Below, piece by piece: positions 16,259-25,083 of a DNA stretch of 64,000 bases. Both the position numbers and the translations under genes were made by a program. The notes beneath the pieces are model-generated. The model did no database searches. It worked only from the letters and a program-made list of their open reading frames with translations, and had not been told where the DNA came from. Origin of the DNA: Microthrixaceae bacterium (GTDB lineage: Bacteria; Actinomycetota; Acidimicrobiia; Acidimicrobiales; Microtrichaceae); assembly GCA_020637215.1 (NCBI GenBank), contig JACJWI010000004.1, positions 1 through 64,000 of the forward strand. Direction: 5' to 3'. Within the stretch, counting starts at the first letter, position 1; each line of letters starts with the position of its first letter.

Positions 16259-17668
16259 TCACTGGGCGGCGATCAGGGCGAACGCCAGGGCGCCGGACCA
16301 CACCACGGCGACCGCTGCGAGAGCGTGGGGCCCGTGACGCCAGCGTCCGACGGTCGCGGCGCCCACCACCACCACGCCGGGGATCAACGACATGTAGTAC
16401 CGCACGGGGATGTAGACGAAGATCCCCTGGAGGATGAAGTTCACCGCGATGAGCGCCGGTCCTCCCAGCAGCGTCGCGATCAGCACCGACCGGGCCATCG
16501 CCGCGGTGCGGTCCGATCTCAGCGCAGCGGCGACGGTGACCACCAGCGAGGCGAACGCGATCACCGCGCTCGACACGACGATGAACGGCAGTCGCAGGAA
16601 CGGGGCCAGGTAGTTGCTCGACTCCCCCGCCGCGCTGAACTGACCCGTCGACAGGAACGACTCGGCGAACGGACCCCACGGGAACGCCTCCACCGTGTAA
16701 CGGTGCAGCATCTGGATGTCGTCGGGGTCCGAGCTCGCGAGCCGGGCCTGAACCACCAGCATCACCGCGGACACCACACCGGCACCGAGCAGCATGGGCA
16801 GCACGGCCGAGACCGAGCGGGACACCGCCGGGCCGGGACGCAGACGATCCTGCGCGTCCGGCACGTCGGAGTCGGCACGTGCCGGACCGATGCTGAGGTC
16901 CACCCGCATCCAGGCCCCGGCGATGAGGACCACCAGGTTGGACGGCTTGAGCGCCATCGACGCCGCCGCGGCCAACCCGTCGACGACCCTGCCGCCGGGG
17001 CGGGTCCAGCGTCCGGCGAGCAGCACGGGGACGCACAGCACGAGCGCACCGCCGAGCAGCGCGGTGGCGTCGGGGTTGACGGTGGAGGTGGCGTGCAGGA
17101 CCGTCGGGAACGTGACCGCCAGGATCCCCGCCGCGATGCGGGCGACGATCCCGGCACCGAGCCGGCGCATGGTGGGCACCATCAGCAGCAGCGCCGGCAG
17201 GACCCACATCGGGCCCAGCAGCCGCGCCGCCTTGAACAGGTTGTCGATCGGCGTGGCCTTCACGACCGCCTTCCCGACCCAGGCGGTGCCGAAGTAGTAG
17301 ACGGGCGAGTGGATGTAGGCGGTGTTCTGGCCACCCTCCTGGAACTGCGACGCGTGGTAGCTGCCGATCGGCTTGCACGGCATCTCGAACCCGGGGGCGT
17401 CCACCCCCCGGCACGCCTCCTCGTGCATGGCCTCGTCGCCGACCAGGTCGCCCCGGCCCACCATCTGACCCTTGCCGGCCTTGTAGAGGTAGTCCACGTG
17501 CTGGAACTCGTCCACCGGCGACAGCGTCTGGTAGGCGCCGACGTGCAGCCAGTTGAACGCCACGACGACCACCATGACCAGGGCGACGACGAGGGCGTCC
17601 CCCCGCCAGGAGTCCTGCCACCCCGCCTCGGCGGCCGACCGATCGCTCGCCGGAGGACCGCTGATCAC
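16259..17668 (-). CDS. DUF2142-like membrane protein (putative glycosyltransferase, copy 2)
   Basis: About 469 aa and about ten membrane helices. The first outer loop reads LSPVDEFQHVDYLYKAGKG, the same acidic xSPxDExxH pattern as the protein at 9051. TSTVNPDATALLGGALVL matches that protein's TVNSSGLEIAASIAL region, so they are distant paralogues. LFKAARLLGPMWVLPALLL and YIPVRYYMSLIPGVVVVGAA are further membrane segments. I placed the start at GTG 17668, 7 nt after TAGACA; ATGs further up (17695, 17743) would add an unconserved basic leader. A GT-C-type role in the surface glycan is inferred. Confidence 0.68.
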   Translation of the reverse strand: MISGPPASDRSAAEAGWQDSWRGDALVVALVMVVVVAFNWLHVGAYQTLSPVDEFQHVDYLYKAGKGQMVGRGDLVGDEAMHEEACRGVDAPGFEMPCKPIGSYHASQFQEGGQNTAYIHSPVYYFGTAWVGKAVVKATPIDNLFKAARLLGPMWVLPALLLMVPTMRRLGAGIVARIAAGILAVTFPTVLHATSTVNPDATALLGGALVLCVPVLLAGRWTRPGGRVVDGLAAAASMALKPSNLVVLIAGAWMRVDLSIGPARADSDVPDAQDRLRPGPAVSRSVSAVLPMLLGAGVVSAVMLVVQARLASSDPDDIQMLHRYTVEAFPWGPFAESFLSTGQFSAAGESSNYLAPFLRLPFIVVSSAVIAFASLVVTVAAALRSDRTAAMARSVLIATLLGGPALIAVNFILQGIFVYIPVRYYMSLIPGVVVVGAATVGRWRHGPHALAAVAVVWSGALAFALIAAQ

Positions 17669-17781
17669 GCGGCGATGTCTAGCATGCGACCGCATCGCCG
17701 ACCCGGGTCGCCGTTGCCCGCCGCCGAATCCTCCAGCACCCACCCCTCCAGCACAGACCCCCTCCCGACAGGGCCCGAACC

Positions 17782-18312
17782 GTGACCGATCCGTACGTCC
17801 ACCCCACCGCCGTCGTCGAAAACGGAGCGATCCTGGGCGCCGGAGCCCGGGTCTGGCACCACGCCCACGTCCGGGCCGGCGCCCGGATCGGGGCCGGCAC
17901 CAACCTGGGCAAGAACGTGTTCGTCGACTCCGGTGCGGTCATCGGCGACCGGGTGAAGGTGCAGAACAACGTGTCGGTCTACACGGGGGTGACCGTGGGA
18001 GACGACGTGTTCGTCGGTCCGAGCGCGGTGTTCACCAACGACCTGGTTCCCCGGGCGTTCGCCGAGGACTGGGTGGTGACCCCCACCATCGTCGGCCACG
18101 GCGCGTCGATCGGCGCGAACGCGACGATCGTGTGCGGCAACGACATCGGCGAGTTCGCCATGGTCGGCGCCGGATCGGTGGTCACCCGGTCCGTCCGCCC
18201 GCACCAGCTGGTGGTCGGCAACCCGGCACGTCACGCCGGCTGGGTCGACCGGCGCGGCCACGTCGTGTCCCGCGACGACGAGCCTCCACCGGCGGAGCTG
18301 CTCGGACGCTGA
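17782..18312 (+). CDS. Left-handed beta-helix N-acetyltransferase (WbpD/WlbB-like)
   Basis: A 176-aa protein made almost entirely of hexapeptide repeats: VHPTAVVENGAILGAGARVWH, AHVRAGARIGAGTNLGKNV, VQNNVSVYTGVTVGDDVFVG and FAMVGAGSVVTRSVRPHQLVVGNPA. The N-loop (FTNDLVPRAF) and the closing GNPA are those of sugar-nucleotide N-acetyltransferases such as WlbB/WbpD and FdtC. These acetylate the 3-amino group of an aminosugar nucleotide. With the dehydrogenase and aminotransferase at 11.4-13.4 kb it completes a plausible three-step route. It is divergent from the DUF2142-like gene. No clear ribosome site precedes the GTG. Confidence 0.85.
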   Translation: MTDPYVHPTAVVENGAILGAGARVWHHAHVRAGARIGAGTNLGKNVFVDSGAVIGDRVKVQNNVSVYTGVTVGDDVFVGPSAVFTNDLVPRAFAEDWVVTPTIVGHGASIGANATIVCGNDIGEFAMVGAGSVVTRSVRPHQLVVGNPARHAGWVDRRGHVVSRDDEPPPAELLGR

Positions 18313-18367
18313 GCGGTCCTGGGCGCTGAGCGGTCCTGGGGTCGGTCGGGGTCCCGGACCGCTGCGG

Positions 18368-20419
18368 TCACTTGACCACGACGTTGCGACAACCCAGGTT
18401 CTGGTCCGCACCGCCGCCGACGTTGAGCGCCACCGCGCACACGGTGTGGGCACCGTCGGGCAGGGCCCACAGCTCGGCACCCCACCCGCTGTTGGAGCCC
18501 ATCCCCTTGGACGCGGCGACGTCGGGTCGACTCCGATCGGCAGGGACCACGGCGACCCGGCGGCCGTCGAAGAGGACAGCGACCGAGATCGGGGCGTGGG
18601 ACTCCGGATCGAACGCCCAGCCCGACAGGGCGACGTGGCGACCGGAACGGGTCACCGACTCGAGGTTGCCCATCGGCGACCACCCGAGGACGTCCACGAA
18701 CGCGCAGTCCGCCACCACGTCCTGGCCACCGCCGCGGTTGCCGACGATGACGCACACCTCGCGACGGCCGCCGAGAACGCCGGCCCGCGTCACGTCGAGC
18801 CGACCGTGGGAATCGGTGGTGGTGGTGAGCACCGGGGACCCGTCGACGTACACGACGATCGATCGCGGCGCGGCGCCGTCGGAGTCCGCGGTGCTCGCCT
18901 GGACCCGGAAACCACCGATCAAGCCGACGATCGAGGTGATCGAGCCGGTCGGGCTGAGTCCGGTCGGGTCATCGACGAGCACCCGTCGGCATCCCAGCGA
19001 CGTCGGCGGCCCGCCATCCGCGTCGTGGACGGTCACGCATGCCATCTGCTTGCCCGGGGGCACCCCCGCCAGCGTCGCCTCGAACCCGGTCGAGCTTCCG
19101 TAGGACGGATGGACCGCCGCCACGTCGGGTCGACTGCGGTTCGCGGTCACCGTCCTCGACGACGCTCCGACCGTCAACTCCACCTGCGGTGCGGTCGCCG
19201 TCGAGAGGTCCTTGGCCCAGCCCCGGGCCGTCACCGTCCCGCCGCCGCCGTCGAGCGAGTCGAGACTGCCCACCGGGACGCTGGTGGTGCGGATCCACGT
19301 CGCCCACTCCTGGGCGCGACGGCGGATGGAGCCGAGCGAGTTGGCGATGCTGCCCGGGCAGCTGGTCTGGCCGACGTCACCGTGGCCGACCACTCCGGGC
19401 AGGTAGAGCAGCTGACCGGCCGGGTACTTGGTGGAACCTCCGGAGGTGAAGGCGACCGTGCCGGCGGGATCGGCGAGGTGCTGGGCCATCTTCCAGCCGA
19501 TGACCGACGAGACGCTCTCGAGCGCGGCGGCGGTCGGGGTGGCCTGCGTGTAGTCGCCGATCACCATGACGCCTACCGAACCGGTGTTGAAGCCCATCGC
19601 GTGTGCGCCGATGACCGGCCGGTCGATGCCGCCGCCACGGCCCTCCCAGACCGTGCCGAACTTGTCGACCACGAAGTTGTAGGCGATGTCGGACCAGCCT
19701 CGACCGTCCATGTGGAACGCCTGGATGGAGCGGAGGATGCCGGGCACGTCCCCCGGGCCGTACGAGTTGCCGCTGTCGGAGTGGTGGACCACCGCGAGCT
19801 TGACCGTGCTGGCGTAGCTGGTCGACAGCGGGGCACGGGCGCCCCAGACGTCGCGGGTCCGGATCCCGAACGGCGGAGGAGTTGCCGCCCCGGCCACCGG
19901 GGTCGAGTCCGCGGTGACCCGACGGAGCTCGTCGCGGACGGTGACAACCTTGGCGCCGACGGCGTCGCCGGCACCGAGGCTGACCTCGTAGCCGGTTCCC
20001 GACCCGACCCACAGGGGCGCGGTGCCGGATCGGCCGGCCTCGGCGCTGCCGGCGTCGGGGCCCTCCCCGTCGTCGGTCTCGAGGGCCTGCCACCTGCCCA
20101 GGTTCCCGTCGGCGTCGCGCACGCGGACCAGTACCGGTGCGGTCGGCTCGGAGTCGAAGGTGAATCCGATGGCGCTGAACTCGCCAGCAGAGACGTCGGC
20201 CGCGACCACCCGGTCGGCACCGACCGGTTCTCCGGTGGCGGCCCGGGCGGCGTCGGCCTGCGCCGCGGTCATGGCGGTGACGGTCGGGACGTCCTCCACC
20301 GCTCCCACCGATTCGGTCTCGAAGTGGAGCACCGGGAGGGGGACGACCGAGAGGAGCAGACCGAATCCGAAGACGACGACCGAGCGGCGGAGGATCCGGC
20401 CGTGGGGGCGGCAGGACAT
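18368..20419 (-). CDS. Secreted N-acetylmuramoyl-L-alanine amidase-like protein
   Basis: A 683-aa secreted protein. A signal peptide (RRSVVVFGFGLLLSVVPLPVLHF) is followed by a ~150-residue region of unknown role. The peptidoglycan-recognition/Amidase_2 domain spans about residues 185-370. Zinc ligands fit VVHHSDSG, VGHGDVG and TSCPG, and the catalytic-site region is GWSDIAYNFVVDKFGTVWEGR. The C-terminal half holds three ~95-residue beta-rich repeats that each open G(S/N)L and end with a Cys pair (CVTVHDADG...GCRRVLV; CVIVGNRGG...CAFVDV; CAVALNVGG...GCRNVVV). These repeats probably bind wall polymer. TAGACT lies 8 nt before the ATG. It may remodel peptidoglycan where the glycan is attached. 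Confidence 0.86.
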   Translation of the reverse strand: MSCRPHGRILRRSVVVFGFGLLLSVVPLPVLHFETESVGAVEDVPTVTAMTAAQADAARAATGEPVGADRVVAADVSAGEFSAIGFTFDSEPTAPVLVRVRDADGNLGRWQALETDDGEGPDAGSAEAGRSGTAPLWVGSGTGYEVSLGAGDAVGAKVVTVRDELRRVTADSTPVAGAATPPPFGIRTRDVWGARAPLSTSYASTVKLAVVHHSDSGNSYGPGDVPGILRSIQAFHMDGRGWSDIAYNFVVDKFGTVWEGRGGGIDRPVIGAHAMGFNTGSVGVMVIGDYTQATPTAAALESVSSVIGWKMAQHLADPAGTVAFTSGGSTKYPAGQLLYLPGVVGHGDVGQTSCPGSIANSLGSIRRRAQEWATWIRTTSVPVGSLDSLDGGGGTVTARGWAKDLSTATAPQVELTVGASSRTVTANRSRPDVAAVHPSYGSSTGFEATLAGVPPGKQMACVTVHDADGGPPTSLGCRRVLVDDPTGLSPTGSITSIVGLIGGFRVQASTADSDGAAPRSIVVYVDGSPVLTTTTDSHGRLDVTRAGVLGGRREVCVIVGNRGGGQDVVADCAFVDVLGWSPMGNLESVTRSGRHVALSGWAFDPESHAPISVAVLFDGRRVAVVPADRSRPDVAASKGMGSNSGWGAELWALPDGAHTVCAVALNVGGGADQNLGCRNVVVK

Positions 20420-20427
20420 GGTCGTCG

Positions 20428-20433
20428 AGTCTA
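20428..20433 (-). promoter_or_regulatory. -10 box of the amidase gene
   Basis: TAGACT on the minus strand ends 8 nt before the ATG at 20419, so any leader would be a few bases at most. Confidence 0.45.
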
Positions 20434-20488
20434 GGGGTCGACCCGTGGAATGCCTCGCGGTCCCGGACCCGACCGACGGGCACCGCCG

Positions 20489-20543
20489 CGACGGTACGAC
20501 TCAGCGACGGTACGACTCAGCGACGGTACTTCTCAGCGACGGT
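20489..20543. repeat. 16-bp tandem repeat, 3.4 copies
   Basis: The unit CGACGGTACGACTCAG occurs perfectly at 20489-20504 and 20505-20520. A copy with two changes lies at 20521-20536, and the first 7 bases of a fourth at 20537-20543. The stop codon of the GT2 gene (20533-20535) lies inside the third copy, and each copy can supply TGA in the same register. It lies between the amidase and GT2 genes. Slippage-prone and likely variable between strains. Confidence 0.85.
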
Positions 20544-22314
20544 GAGCTTCGGTCGACACAGCCTCCCGCAGCGCGGCGATCACCGGCTCCGCCTCCCCCG
20601 GGTCACCTGCCGGGCGGTCGACGAGGACACGCCGAGAGGGACCGCCGCCGACCGGGGTGACCTCGACGGCGAGCCGACCGGCGGTCGCGTCCGGGACGAG
20701 CCGGAGCCCGATCCGGTCGTGGTCGGTCACCGAGATGGGGCCGTCCCGGGGTGGGATCAGAGGTGCGGCCACCCCGAGGACGATGGCCACCTCGGCCGGA
20801 GTGGCCACCCGAGCGCCGTCGTCGGCGACGACCGGGAGCGGATCGAGCTCGGCGTGGTCCTGCAGCAGCGATCGGGCCAGGATCCGACCGGCGGTGACCG
20901 TCCCCTCGTCCCAGCCAGCGGTCGGCCATTCCGCCACCAGCGGTGTCACGTCCAGGGCCACCGCCAGCGGACCCCACGGCCGCGGCCGTGGAAGAGACGG
21001 TGCGGGGCGGGGCTGGAACCGCCCGACGACACGGTCGGTGGGCCGCATCCCGGTCGGGCCGACCACCGGGTGGTTGCGGCGACGGACCTCGACGGTGTGG
21101 TCGGCCACGATCCGGGCCCATGCCGAGAGCAGCTGCAGCGACGGCAGGTGACGCCGCTTGAGCCGACCGGCGATGTTGGCCCGCAGCGCGGTTCGGATCT
21201 CGCGTCGGACCTCTCGACGCACCACCGTCCGCTGCGCGGGGGTCCCGTTCCGCTCGGCGGTGAGCCACCAGTTGCGACGGTCCAGGTGGAAGAAGCCCCG
21301 GGCCCGGCTGCCCCCCGACGCCCCGAAGGCGTGCTCGACCCGCGATGCGGGCACCGCCACGATCCGCCACCCGGCCCGGGTGGCCCGCCACGACAGGTCG
21401 GTGTCCTCGTAGTACGCGAACAGGCGCGGGTCGAACAGACCGACCGAATCCAGCATCCGGGAGCGCAGCAGGACCGCTCCCCCGCAGAAGCCGTCGACCG
21501 GGACCGGGTCGGCACCCATGCCGTCGAGCAGGTCCACGGGTCGCCCGTAGAGACGGTCGTAGCCCTCGCAGCGCTCGTTGCGGGCGGTTCCCAGGCCGTT
21601 GATCAACCGGGTCCGCTCGAGGCCCGAACGCAACGTCGCTGTCCCGGGCCGCGCGCTCGACCCGACGCGGTCCCCGATGCGCACCTCGACGGCCCCCGTA
21701 CCGGTCAGCTCCACCTCCACGTCCAGGTCGCCGGAGCCGGCGGGGATCCAGATGCGGCCGGCCCCGGCGTTCAGGCGGTACGTGATGTCGAGAGGCCACG
21801 CCGCGTCCGACACCCCCTCGAAGCCGTCGAAGCGCAGCGCGCCGGTGACGTCCGCACCGTCGACGCGGACCGCGACCACGTCTGCCGTTCCATCGGCGTC
21901 GACCTCGACATCGACGGGAACGAAGCCCGGTTCGAGCACCAACGCCGATGACGCCGCCCCGATGTCGGCCGCGGCACCCAGCGCGTCGACCAGGGGTCGC
22001 AACCACCCCGGCGACGGCACCGCGTCGTTGTTGATCAGGGCGACCGCGTCGACGCCGTCGCGGTCGCGCATCGCCCGGTTGCAGCCCTCGGCGAAGCCCA
22101 GGTTGGCGCCGTTGGCGACCACCCGAACGTCGGGGAACCAGTCCCTCAACCGCTCGAGGGAGCCGTCGACGCTGCCGTTGTCGACGAGGACCACCTCGAC
22201 GCGATCGGCCGGGTACTCGGTCGCGGCCAGGGCATCGAGGCATCGACGCGTGTACCAGGCCGAGTTCCAGTTGAGGACGACGACTCTCACGTAGGGGTCG
22301 AGGTCCTCCGCCAC
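20533..22314 (-). CDS. GT2 glycosyltransferase with an internal beta-rich insertion and C-terminal extension
   Basis: A 593-aa protein. The GT-A start is RVVVLNWNSAWYTRRCLDAL, VVLVDNGSVDGSLERL, NLGFAEGCNRA and ALINNDAV. The acceptor half, FCGGAVLLRSRMLDSVGLFDPRLFAYYEDTD, appears only after ~110 inserted residues (about 135-245). These are rich in Val/Asp/Gly and read like a beta-sandwich (LDVEVELTGTGAVEVRIGDRV). The family is rhamnosyltransferase-like GT2. The last ~200 residues are poorly conserved and contain no obvious domain. The GTG at 22314 is 80 nt from the divergent flippase. The stop lies in a tandem repeat, so the extreme C-terminus could vary. Confidence 0.8.
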   Translation of the reverse strand: MAEDLDPYVRVVVLNWNSAWYTRRCLDALAATEYPADRVEVVLVDNGSVDGSLERLRDWFPDVRVVANGANLGFAEGCNRAMRDRDGVDAVALINNDAVPSPGWLRPLVDALGAAADIGAASSALVLEPGFVPVDVEVDADGTADVVAVRVDGADVTGALRFDGFEGVSDAAWPLDITYRLNAGAGRIWIPAGSGDLDVEVELTGTGAVEVRIGDRVGSSARPGTATLRSGLERTRLINGLGTARNERCEGYDRLYGRPVDLLDGMGADPVPVDGFCGGAVLLRSRMLDSVGLFDPRLFAYYEDTDLSWRATRAGWRIVAVPASRVEHAFGASGGSRARGFFHLDRRNWWLTAERNGTPAQRTVVRREVRREIRTALRANIAGRLKRRHLPSLQLLSAWARIVADHTVEVRRRNHPVVGPTGMRPTDRVVGRFQPRPAPSLPRPRPWGPLAVALDVTPLVAEWPTAGWDEGTVTAGRILARSLLQDHAELDPLPVVADDGARVATPAEVAIVLGVAAPLIPPRDGPISVTDHDRIGLRLVPDATAGRLAVEVTPVGGGPSRRVLVDRPAGDPGEAEPVIAALREAVSTEAHRR

Positions 22315-22382
22315 CGCGCCACGGTACTTCGCCGGCGGGTGGCGGCCGGGAGCGGCTCCCGTGTCGGGCCGGAGGCGAGCGG

Positions 22383-22388
22383 TACGCT
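22383..22388 (+). promoter_or_regulatory. -10 box of the second flippase gene (leaderless type)
   Basis: TACGCT ends 6 nt before the GTG at 22395, placing the transcription start at the start codon. Confidence 0.5.
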
Positions 22389-22394
22389 TCGCCC

Positions 22395-23858
22395 GTGCAG
22401 GGAGGCGACGCCGCCGCGGCGCTGGACGCCCACCCCGACCGGCCTCCCGAGCCGGACACCGTCATCGGCGCGGACCTTCCGGGCTCGGCCGGCCTGGTCA
22501 GCGCTCCGCTGCCCCGCAGCCCGGCCGCCTGGCTGCGCAGCGGTCTGACCGGCGGCCAGTCGTCGCTGACCCTGGGGCTCCTGTTCGACGGGGTCGCGTC
22601 CTACGTGTTCCTGTCCGCCGCGGCGAGGGACCTGGGTCCCTACCGGTTCGCCATGGTGTCGGTGCTGTGGGTCGTGCTGTTCCTGATCGGCAACGGCCTG
22701 TTCATCCCGGTCGAACAGGAGCTGTCGCGTTCGATCGCGGCCCGCGCCGTGCGGGGGTCGGGCTGGGCGTCGTTGGTGCGCCGCGTGACCGTCGCCTCGG
22801 GCGCGGTGCTGGCGGTCGCCCTCGGGACGGGGATCCTCGCCCGTGGTCATCTGGCCGACTCGCTGTTCCGGGGCGACCAGACCTTCGTGTGGCTGCTGCT
22901 CGGCGGTCTCGTCGGCGTGTGGTTGATGTTCGTGCTGCGCGGCGTGCTGTCGGGCGAGCGGCGCTTCCACACCTACGGACTGATGTTCGTCGCCGACGCC
23001 ACGGCCAAGGCGCTGCCCGGCGTCGGCCTGCTGTGGTGGGGGGCGCTGCGACCGTCGTCGTACGGGCTGGTGGTGGCCGGCAGCGCCTACGCAGGCATCG
23101 TGGTCGCCTACGCCTGCCTCCGGTGGCGACGAGCCCGCGGTTCCGCCTCGACCGGCGACGTGCTGACCCCCGATCCCGAGGCCCCCGACGTCGCAGCTCC
23201 GTGGGGTCGGCTGTCGTCGTCGATGGGGTTCCTGCTGCTGACGTCGTTCCTCAGCGCGTTGGCGATCAACATCGGGACGGTGGCCATCGAGGTGACCGGC
23301 ACCCGGGTGGACGCCGACAAGGCCGGCATCTTCCTGTCGGGCCTGGTGATCGCCCGAATCCCGCTGTTCCTCTTCCAGGCCATCCAGGCGATCGTGCTCC
23401 CCCGGCTGTCGCTGCTCGCGGCGCGTGGCGACCTGGGCGGGTTCCGATCCGACCTGCGTCGCCTGTACGCCGCGATGGGAGCGACCACCGTCGTCGCCAC
23501 GCTGGGAGCCGCCGTGCTCGGGCCGCTGGCTGTGCGAATCCTCTTCGGCGAGGAGTTCGCCCTGCTCGGCGCGCGCGACATGGCGCTGCTGACCCTGTCC
23601 TCGTTGCTGATGACGGTCGCCCTCACGCTCAACCAGGCGCAGATCGCGTTGCACCACCAGCGTCAGACCGGCTGGCCGTGGGGCGTGGCGACCGCCGTGT
23701 TCCTGGCCATCGTGACGACCAACGGACGCGACGTGTTCCTGCGGGTCGAGCTGGGCATGGTCGCGGCCGGAGCGGTCGCGGCGTTGATCGTGACGGTCCT
23801 GGTCCAGCGGGAGCTCCGCCATCCCGACCACCTCCGCTCCGACACCCCGGCGCTCTGA
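22395..23858 (+). CDS. Wzx-like polysaccharide flippase (copy 2)
   Basis: A 487-aa polytopic membrane protein with a ~45-residue soluble N-terminal tail and about 12 membrane helices. Paralogous to the protein at 7720: FIPVEQELSRSIAAR, RGVLSGERRFHTYGLMFVADATAKALPG (compare RGYLAATQRFGRYAVWFVADGATKTLPG) and GIFLSGLVIARIPLFLFQAIQ are shared. It would flip lipid-linked oligosaccharide. Two flippases in one locus imply two glycans or repeat units. It is followed after 17 nt by the FAD oxidase, an unrelated product that may simply share its transcript. Confidence 0.82.
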   Translation: MQGGDAAAALDAHPDRPPEPDTVIGADLPGSAGLVSAPLPRSPAAWLRSGLTGGQSSLTLGLLFDGVASYVFLSAAARDLGPYRFAMVSVLWVVLFLIGNGLFIPVEQELSRSIAARAVRGSGWASLVRRVTVASGAVLAVALGTGILARGHLADSLFRGDQTFVWLLLGGLVGVWLMFVLRGVLSGERRFHTYGLMFVADATAKALPGVGLLWWGALRPSSYGLVVAGSAYAGIVVAYACLRWRRARGSASTGDVLTPDPEAPDVAAPWGRLSSSMGFLLLTSFLSALAINIGTVAIEVTGTRVDADKAGIFLSGLVIARIPLFLFQAIQAIVLPRLSLLAARGDLGGFRSDLRRLYAAMGATTVVATLGAAVLGPLAVRILFGEEFALLGARDMALLTLSSLLMTVALTLNQAQIALHHQRQTGWPWGVATAVFLAIVTTNGRDVFLRVELGMVAAGAVAALIVTVLVQRELRHPDHLRSDTPAL

Positions 23859-23875
23859 GGTCCGATCGGCACGCC

Positions 23876-25072
23876 ATGGGCTCGGCACTGGACGCGGTCG
23901 TCGTCGGTGGCGGGATCGTGGGTCTGGCGACGGCGCGAGCACTGCTCCTCGACCGCCCCGGCTCGGCGGTCGTGGTGTTGGAGAAGGAGTCCGCCCCCGC
24001 GCTTCACCAGAGCGGCCGCAACAGCGGGGTGATCCACTCCGGGATCTACTACCCACCCGGGTCCCTCAAGGCGCGGCTCTGCGCCGCGGGCCGTCGGTCG
24101 ATCGAGACCTACGCCCGGGACCACGGGATTCCGGTCGAGATCACCGGGAAGCTGATCGTGGCGACCCGCATCGAGGAGATCGATCGCCTGGACGCCCTGG
24201 CCGAACGGGGTCGGGCCCACGGCCTCACCGTCCGTCCCATGTCGCCGGCCGAAGCCGCCGAGGTGGAGCCGCACATCGGGTGCGTCGCGGCGCTGCACGT
24301 CGCCGAGACCGGCGTCGTCGACTTCCCCGCGGTGTGCGCGCAGCTGGCCCGAGACGTCGTCGAGCTCGGCGGGGAGGTCCGGACCAGCTGTCGGGTCACC
24401 GCTGTGGCCACGGTCCCCGGCGGTCAACGCGTGACGACGACGTCCGGCGAGCTCCGGACCCGACGCCTGGTGAACTGCGGTGGGCTCCAGTCCGACCTGT
24501 TGGCCGCGGCGGCCGGCGCCAACGTCTCTGGGCGGATCATCCCGTTCCGCGGCGAGTATCGGGAGCTGGTGCCGGCCGCTCGCCCATTGGTGCGCGGCCT
24601 CATCTACCCGGTACCGGACCCCCGCTTCCCGTTCCTGGGCGTGCACCTGACCCGTGGCGTCGACGGTGGGGTGCACGCTGGTCCGAACGCGGTCCTGGCA
24701 CTCGCCCGCGAGGGCTACCGCTGGATCGACGTCGACATCGGCGAGACGGTGGACACGCTGCGCTCGCCGGCGTTCCGGCACCTCGCCCGCCGCCATCTAC
24801 GCGACGGGATCGGCGAGGTGGTCCGCTCGTTGTCGGAGCGACGGTTCCTGGCCGAGCTGCAGCGGCTGGTCCCCGAGCTCCGGGCCGAGGACCTGCAACC
24901 CGCTCCGGCGGGGGTGCGGGCGCAGGCGGTGCTCGACGACGGCACGCTGGTCGACGACTTCCTGCTGGTGTCGGGGCCGGGGGCGCTGCACGTGCTGAAC
25001 GCTCCGTCACCCGCGGCGACGGCGTCGCTCGAGATCGGCGCCGAGATCGCCGGCCGCCTCACCACCCCCTGA
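23876..25072 (+). CDS. lhgO: L-2-hydroxyglutarate oxidase-like FAD protein
   Basis: A 398-aa DAO-family flavoenzyme. DAVVVGGGIVGLATARALL is the dinucleotide-binding loop. QSGRNSGVIHSGIYYPPGSLKARLC is given here in part (RNSGVIHSGIYY), the hallmark of LhgO/YgaF, which oxidises L-2-hydroxyglutarate to 2-oxoglutarate and passes electrons to quinone. FRGEYREL and FPFLGVHLTR complete the substrate domain. Length is standard. Start ATG at 23876. It is the last gene of the forward block and is followed by a very strong hairpin. It is not an obvious partner of the glycan genes. Confidence 0.88.
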   Translation: MGSALDAVVVGGGIVGLATARALLLDRPGSAVVVLEKESAPALHQSGRNSGVIHSGIYYPPGSLKARLCAAGRRSIETYARDHGIPVEITGKLIVATRIEEIDRLDALAERGRAHGLTVRPMSPAEAAEVEPHIGCVAALHVAETGVVDFPAVCAQLARDVVELGGEVRTSCRVTAVATVPGGQRVTTTSGELRTRRLVNCGGLQSDLLAAAAGANVSGRIIPFRGEYRELVPAARPLVRGLIYPVPDPRFPFLGVHLTRGVDGGVHAGPNAVLALAREGYRWIDVDIGETVDTLRSPAFRHLARRHLRDGIGEVVRSLSERRFLAELQRLVPELRAEDLQPAPAGVRAQAVLDDGTLVDDFLLVSGPGALHVLNAPSPAATASLEIGAEIAGRLTTP

Positions 25073-25083
25073 CCCGCACCTGA

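Noticed and set aside
18446..20434. 662-codon open frame antisense to the amidase
   Set aside because: Arg/Gly/Asp-rich shadow; the amidase has a signal peptide and zinc ligands.
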